A stretch of DNA of 36,206 nucleotides from an uncultured Clostridia bacterium (GTDB lineage Bacteria > Bacillota > Clostridia > Oscillospirales > Acutalibacteraceae), in assembly GCA_944384925.1 (NCBI GenBank), contig CALWVF010000022.1, positions 1-36,206 on the forward strand, given 5' to 3'. Shown one piece after another: positions 31,401-36,206 of this stretch (positions within the stretch are counted from its first letter, which is position 1; the number at the start of each line of letters is the position of its first letter). Both the position numbers and the translations under genes were made by a program. Under the pieces are notes generated by a model. It ran no database searches. It saw only the letters and a program-made list of their open reading frames with translations, and was not told the origin of the DNA.

Positions 31401-32087
31401 ATGGTATATGTGACAGGAGATATGCATGCAGATTTAAAAAGATTTAATAGCCATGAGATAAAAAGGCTAAAAAAGGACGACATATTGATTGTATGCGGTG
31501 ATTTTGGGTTTGTATGGGATGGCAGTGACTATGAAAATAAAATTCTAAAAGGTATAGGAGAAAAAAAATTTATAACCTTATTTGTTGATGGAACACATGA
31601 AAATTTTGATTTGCTTAATAGTTATGAGGAATTAGAGTGGAATGGGGGCAAAGTCCATCATATTTCTGGTAATTTATATCATTTAAAACGTGGTGAAGTA
31701 TACAATATTAATGGAGAAAGATTCTTTGCATTTGGTGGTGGAGAGAGTCTCGATAAAGATATGAGAATGTCTGTTGGAAAATGGTGGAAGGAAGAGTTGC
31801 CTTCTATTGCAGAAATGAAAGTTGGAGTTCAAAATCTTAATAATGTCAATAGGGATGTCGATTATGTTATTACTCATGAACCTCCATTTCATGTTACAAA
31901 ACTTATCGATATAGGGAATAATAATATTAATATTTTGGGAAAGTTTTTTGATGATGTTGATAAGGAAATTAAATACAAAAAGTGGTTTTTTGGTTCGTGC
32001 CATATAAATAGAAGACTGTCAAGTAAGTATTGTGCTCTTTTTAATGATGTGATATCTGTATGTGATTATGCGCAGGTGTCGAAATGA
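31401..32087 (+). CDS. Calcineurin-like metallophosphoesterase, first gene of the sbcDC operon
   Basis: 228 residues with GGAGG upstream. Motifs in order: TGDMH (D7, H9), CGDFG (D34), then DGTHEN where GNHE is usual, ITHEPP, and GSCHINRR at the GHxH position. Metal ligands are mostly kept but the last motif is altered. Its stop overlaps the sbcD start by four bases (ATGA), so it is translated with SbcD. Similar short phosphoesterases are found alone in Clostridia. Its role with SbcCD is unknown. Confidence 0.85.
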   Translation: MVYVTGDMHADLKRFNSHEIKRLKKDDILIVCGDFGFVWDGSDYENKILKGIGEKKFITLFVDGTHENFDLLNSYEELEWNGGKVHHISGNLYHLKRGEVYNINGERFFAFGGGESLDKDMRMSVGKWWKEELPSIAEMKVGVQNLNNVNRDVDYVITHEPPFHVTKLIDIGNNNINILGKFFDDVDKEIKYKKWFFGSCHINRRLSSKYCALFNDVISVCDYAQVSK

Positions 32088-33226
32088 TTAAAATATTGCA
32101 TACTTCCGACTGGCATTTAGGAAAAAGTGTATGTGGAAAATCTATGATATATGACCAGAAGTATTTTTTAGAGAAATTTTTGGTAGATATTATAAAAAAG
32201 GAAAAGCCAAATGTGATGGTAGTAGCAGGGGATGTATTTGATAAAAAGTTTGCACCTGTAGATGCGATAGAATTGTTTAATAGATTTATTACTAGGATGT
32301 ATAAAGAATTTAAGATAAATGTTGTGATTGTTTCCGGTAATCATGATTCGCCAGAGAGGCTTTCTGTTGCATCTGAAATATTGAGAGACAGTGGGGTATT
32401 TATTTCATCTTGTATATCAGACTTGTATCGGCCAATTGATGTTAAGGATGATGTGAGTAACATTAAAATTTATGTATTGCCATATTTTGATTTACTAGAT
32501 GCCAAAGTAATGTTTAAAGAAGCTAATATTAAAACTTACAATGATGCATATAAGGTTATTATAAATTCTATAAGTGATAAACTAAAGGCCAGTGATTTTA
32601 ATGTGTTAGTTACACATTGCTTTGTTGCAGGAAGTGAGTTTTCAGACGATGAAGAAACAATATGCATTGGAGGAAGCGAAGAAGTAAGAAGCTCACTGTT
32701 TAGTAGTTTTGACTATGTAGCATTAGGTCATTTACATACACCTCAAAAAGTAGAAGATAATATAAGATATTCAGGTTCACCACTATCTTATTCATTTAAT
32801 GATAAAACATTTAACAAGTCAATTACAATTATTGAAGTAGATAAAAATACAAGCAAAATAAAAAGTATTCCGATAACTCCATTACATAACTTTAAAGTTA
32901 TTAAGGGGTTATTTTGCGATGTAATAGATAAAGCTAAAAGGAACCCGCTCGATGATTATATATATATAATTCTAGAGGACAAGGTTCCAATATATATGCC
33001 AATGGAGCAACTTAGAGTTTATTATCCAAATCTGATTATGCTGAGCAACGATTCAATTTTGGATGTTTGCGAACAGAATAAAGTGATAAAAGATTTTATT
33101 TTAGGAAAGGAATCTAATGACAGAGCTATTTTTGAAGATTTTCTAAGTAATATTTGTGGTATTAAAAATTGTAAGGAAGATTTAAAGGTTTTTGAAGAGC
33201 TTAATGGGCTTATAAAAGAGGAATAA
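32084..33226 (+). CDS. sbcD: Exonuclease subunit SbcD
   Basis: 380 residues. Mre11-type nuclease: HTSDWHLGK (D9, H11), VVAGDVFD, VSGNHDSPERL, THCF, and GHLHTPQ complete the five motifs. C-terminal capping region follows. It starts four bases inside the preceding gene and is followed by sbcC three bases after its stop. With SbcC it forms an ATP-dependent nuclease that cuts DNA hairpins and protein-blocked ends. Confidence 0.96.
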   Translation: MIKILHTSDWHLGKSVCGKSMIYDQKYFLEKFLVDIIKKEKPNVMVVAGDVFDKKFAPVDAIELFNRFITRMYKEFKINVVIVSGNHDSPERLSVASEILRDSGVFISSCISDLYRPIDVKDDVSNIKIYVLPYFDLLDAKVMFKEANIKTYNDAYKVIINSISDKLKASDFNVLVTHCFVAGSEFSDDEETICIGGSEEVRSSLFSSFDYVALGHLHTPQKVEDNIRYSGSPLSYSFNDKTFNKSITIIEVDKNTSKIKSIPITPLHNFKVIKGLFCDVIDKAKRNPLDDYIYIILEDKVPIYMPMEQLRVYYPNLIMLSNDSILDVCEQNKVIKDFILGKESNDRAIFEDFLSNICGIKNCKEDLKVFEELNGLIKEE

Positions 33227-33229
33227 AAG

Positions 33230-35980
33230 ATGAAACCAATAAAAATTAAAATGCAAGCTTTTGGAGCTTATAGTGATTTAATTATAGTTGACTTTAAGGA
33301 GTTAAAGGACAACTATATATTTTTGATAACAGGTTCGACAGGTTCCGGCAAAACTACTATTTTAGATGCTATGTGCTTTGCATTGTATTGTCGTGCAACA
33401 GGTGGGCTTAGAACATGGAAGGATATGAGGAATATATCTGTTCCAGATGATGTTGAAACTTTAGTAGAATTTGAATTTGAGTTGAATAAAGAGGTATACA
33501 TATTTAGACGTAGCCAGAAGATACACTATGTTAGGGGAAGCAATAGGAGAGAAATTCGAGAGAATCATGAATGTTTTATTAAAAGGATTAATGAGTTAGA
33601 GGTACTAGCTTCAGGGACTGAAACTAGAGTTAGAGAACAGGCTGAGAAAATACTGGGTCTTGATTGTGAACAATTTTCTAAAGTTATTATGCTACCACAA
33701 GGTGAATTTAGAAATTTACTTTTAGCTGGTTCTAGTGAAAAAGCAAGAATATTTGAACGACTGTTTCTTACAGATAGGTGGAATAGATATATTGATGTCG
33801 CTAAAGAGAGAGTATCATTGCTGAAACAGGAAATTGATATTTTAAATTCAAATACAGAACTTATTTTTAGCAATTCAAATGTTAACAATGTAGAGGAATT
33901 ACTGGATAAGCATGAAAATAACATGACTCAGCTAGAAAAAACGAAGAATGATTGTAAAAAATATGAGAATGAATTTAATAATTTAAAAAGTGAATTTGAT
34001 AAGGTTATAAAAGTTAACGAAATTATAGATAAAATAAAGAAATCTGAAAAAGAGAAAGAAGAACTATATAATATTTTTAAAATTAGTAGAGAACAATTTT
34101 TAGAAGCACAAGAAAAGTTAAAATTGCTTCCATCTATAAAAGAAAAAGAAAAAGTATACTTATCTGAAATTTCTGAACTGAAAGAAATAATGGGCAATTT
34201 CAAAAGAATAGGTGATTTACAAGAGGAAATAGAAAAAGTTTTATTGGAGTTAAATGATTTTGAAAATAAAAAGGGAAATCTAGAAAATAGTTTAAATAAA
34301 ATCACAGAAAACATTTATAAGGAAAATCAAATTTTAAATGAATATTCCAGCTATTTAGGAATAGTAAATGATTTATATGAAGAGGTAGAAAAGCTAAAAA
34401 AAATATTTTCTTTATATAACAATTTATCTGAAATTAAGGGTAAAATTCAGGAAAATGAAGATACATATAATAGTGTGCAATGTGATGTTCATTCTAAAGA
34501 ATTAGTTATAGATGCAATAGAATCAAAGCTAAAAGAAATAGATGGGAATCTTAAGCAATATTATATCTCATCGTTGGTACAGGAATTGAAGGAAAATGAA
34601 CCATGCCCTGTGTGTGGGTCAAGGGAACACCCTAATATATTTTTACAAAAAAGTGGAAATAATACTGAATTGATTAACCAAAGGTCTGCATTATTAGATC
34701 ATTTAAATGAAGAAAGGTCCGAATATAATGCAAAGTTGGCTAAGTTAGAGGCTTATCAAATATTAATAAAAAATTTAAATGAAGATTATAAACGAATAAG
34801 TTTAGAAGTGGATAATTTTAATATGCCCTTTGATAAGGTGACTTGTCGATTAGAAGAGGAAACTAAAAAATTGGAGTATATAAAGAAAGGTATAAATAAA
34901 ATTCCATCATTTAAGGAAAAAATAAAGTTGTTAGAGGAGAAGAAAAATGATTTTGTAATTAATATTAATAATATTAGTTCACAAATACATTTACTTTCTA
35001 TAAAACATGAAAAATTAAATGCAGAGAAAAAAATAATTTGCAATGAAAATTTACCTCAAAATATTAGTATTAATGAAATAAAAGAAAAGATAAACTTACT
35101 AAAAAATAAATTAAAGTTGATTGAAAATAAACAAGAATATATAAATTCTCAATTGATTGAATCGAAGAGTAAATATGATATTGCTAAAACTAACTTAGAA
35201 TTTGTAGATAAAAGATTGAATTCTGAAAAAGATGAATACAAAAATATATTATTATCTTTTATGCAGGGAAACATAAAAGATTTGAATTATTATAAAGAAA
35301 AATTGAACGAGCTGAAAGAGAGTAAAGATAGCTCTTATAAGTTAATGGGGGAATTACAACAAAAAGTTAAGCGCTTAAATGAAGATATAACACACGTAAA
35401 GGCCAATGTGAAAAAATGTAAGAATATATCTGAAAAATATTCTAAAACAAAACGAGTATTAGATTTAATGCAAGGAAAAAATAACCTTAAAATCCCAATT
35501 AAAATGTATGTATTGAGTGTTATGTTAGATGAAGTGCTAAGTAGTGCAAATATATATTTTATTGATTTTAGTAAAGGAAGGTACGCTATTAGCAGAAAAA
35601 GAGAATCATTGAATAGACAGGGGTATGGGGGATTGGATATAGAGGTGTTTGATGCACATTATGGAGCAGTAAGGAGAGTGGATACTTTATCAGGAGGAGA
35701 AATGTTTTTAGCTTCCTTGTCGTTGGCCTTTGGGCTTTCGGATGTTGTTCAAAGGAATTCCGGAGCAATACATTTAGACTCAATATTTATTGATGAAGGT
35801 TTTGGTTCTTTAGATCAATCTACAATTGATGTTGCTATAGGAGCAATAAATAAAATTAAAAATATGGGGAGAATGGTAGGAATAATATCTCATGTTAGTG
35901 AATTAAGAGATAAAATTATGGCTAGAATAGAGGTAAAAGAGACAGATGAACATAAAAAGGTTGTTTCAATAATATCATGA
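33230..35980 (+). CDS. sbcC: Exonuclease subunit SbcC (SMC-like ATPase)
   Basis: 916 residues. Walker A GSTGSGKTT (35-43), Q-loop in MLPQGEFRNLLLA, and two long coiled-coil arms rich in Lys/Glu/Leu (about 180-455 and 470-740). Between the arms is the zinc hook C459-P-V-C462. The C-terminal ABC half has LSGGE (820-824) and IFIDEGFGSLD with Walker B D855/E856. Rad50-like. It partners SbcD in the same operon. Length is a little below the roughly 1000 residues of E. coli SbcC because the coiled coil is shorter. Confidence 0.97.
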   Translation: MKPIKIKMQAFGAYSDLIIVDFKELKDNYIFLITGSTGSGKTTILDAMCFALYCRATGGLRTWKDMRNISVPDDVETLVEFEFELNKEVYIFRRSQKIHYVRGSNRREIRENHECFIKRINELEVLASGTETRVREQAEKILGLDCEQFSKVIMLPQGEFRNLLLAGSSEKARIFERLFLTDRWNRYIDVAKERVSLLKQEIDILNSNTELIFSNSNVNNVEELLDKHENNMTQLEKTKNDCKKYENEFNNLKSEFDKVIKVNEIIDKIKKSEKEKEELYNIFKISREQFLEAQEKLKLLPSIKEKEKVYLSEISELKEIMGNFKRIGDLQEEIEKVLLELNDFENKKGNLENSLNKITENIYKENQILNEYSSYLGIVNDLYEEVEKLKKIFSLYNNLSEIKGKIQENEDTYNSVQCDVHSKELVIDAIESKLKEIDGNLKQYYISSLVQELKENEPCPVCGSREHPNIFLQKSGNNTELINQRSALLDHLNEERSEYNAKLAKLEAYQILIKNLNEDYKRISLEVDNFNMPFDKVTCRLEEETKKLEYIKKGINKIPSFKEKIKLLEEKKNDFVININNISSQIHLLSIKHEKLNAEKKIICNENLPQNISINEIKEKINLLKNKLKLIENKQEYINSQLIESKSKYDIAKTNLEFVDKRLNSEKDEYKNILLSFMQGNIKDLNYYKEKLNELKESKDSSYKLMGELQQKVKRLNEDITHVKANVKKCKNISEKYSKTKRVLDLMQGKNNLKIPIKMYVLSVMLDEVLSSANIYFIDFSKGRYAISRKRESLNRQGYGGLDIEVFDAHYGAVRRVDTLSGGEMFLASLSLAFGLSDVVQRNSGAIHLDSIFIDEGFGSLDQSTIDVAIGAINKIKNMGRMVGIISHVSELRDKIMARIEVKETDEHKKVVSIIS

Positions 35981-36042
35981 TTAATATTTTTAAGTAATAT
36001 TAAATGTTTCTGAGACCTATAGATAAATTATATAGAATATGA

Positions 36043-36070
36043 CCTGAATTGTTATTCAGGCCATTTTTTT
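36043..36070. terminator. Terminator of the sbcDC operon
   Basis: CCTGAAT (36043-36049) with ATTCAGG (36054-36060), then T7 (36064-36070). It may also serve the minus-strand gene at the edge. Confidence 0.75.
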
Positions 36071-36092
36071 CAATTTTTCATAGTTTTCTTTT

Positions 36093-36206
36093 TTAATCTC
36101 TTGCCAAATTAAATTCCACATATAATATAACTTTCCCGGATTCATCGCTTTTTAACTTCATGTAATCTGCAATTTGGGTAATGTTCATAATAGATTCCAT
36201 TTCGCA
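36093..36206 (-). CDS. C-terminal end of a minus-strand gene, cut by the window
   Basis: The minus strand is open from the window edge for 37 codons to TAA (36093-36095). It reads ...MNITQIADYMKLKSDESGKV then ILYVEFNLARD. An ATG lies at 36200, so it could also be a complete short ORF, but no upstream sequence is available to judge. Not recognised. Confidence 0.4.
   Translation of the reverse strand, partial: CEMESIMNITQIADYMKLKSDESGKVILYVEFNLARD

Overview
The window looks like a chromosomal segment of a low-GC Gram-positive anaerobe of the class Clostridia. Supporting signs are strong AG-rich ribosome binding sites, frequent TTG/GTG starts, intrinsic terminators, the rpsO-pnp order, and Clostridia-type versions of the M23 peptidase, DacF-like carboxypeptidase and dihydrodipicolinate-reductase-like oxidoreductase. 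It divides into an accessory half (about 1-10.9 kb) and an ordinary housekeeping half (about 11-36 kb). No tRNA, rRNA, CRISPR array or intact transposase was seen.

Accessory region, 1-3530. This is the most unusual part. It opens with two paralogous type I toxin-antitoxin-like units. Each has a 20-24 residue hydrophobic peptide gene (28-90, 606-680) and a convergent minus-strand promoter that would make an antisense RNA of about 100 nt ending in a hairpin at the toxin 3' end. These are followed by a tandem array of five small ribbon-helix-helix (RHH) repressor genes, all starting at TTG. Each gene has its own promoter and a 41-44 bp operator laid over the -10 box, and each is followed by a conserved, imperfectly palindromic box of about 76 bp that leads into the next promoter. 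Outer operator arms are shared while inner sequences differ, so the array looks like a set of diversified, self-regulated repressor cassettes. A DUF4258/YgiT-type toxin-antitoxin pair interrupts the array next to the remnant of another cassette.

Accessory region, 3555-10900. This holds phage-derived and decayed material. A small ORF is interrupted by TGA and overlaps a second small ORF. Next is a MuF-type (phage minor head) barnase toxin with intact catalytic residues and two tandem barstar immunity genes. Then come a probably 5'-truncated beta-helix protein, a secreted class C beta-lactamase-fold serine hydrolase, a broken SNF-family transporter, a small membrane protein, and a Hin-like serine recombinase followed by a perfect 17-bp inverted repeat.

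Housekeeping region, 10977-36206. In order: a beta-propeller-like protein, a secreted small protein, YchF, an oxidoreductase, a YfcE-like phosphoesterase, a three-gene operon of unknown function, a single-pass membrane protein, GtrA, a surface-protein remnant, an M23 peptidase, a MATE transporter, PNPase with a long leader hairpin, ribosomal protein S15, a Na+/alanine symporter, a P-type Ca2+ ATPase, a D-Ala-D-Ala carboxypeptidase, and an operon of a calcineurin-like phosphoesterase with SbcD and SbcC. Almost every gene or gene pair is bounded by a visible intrinsic terminator, many usable from both strands.
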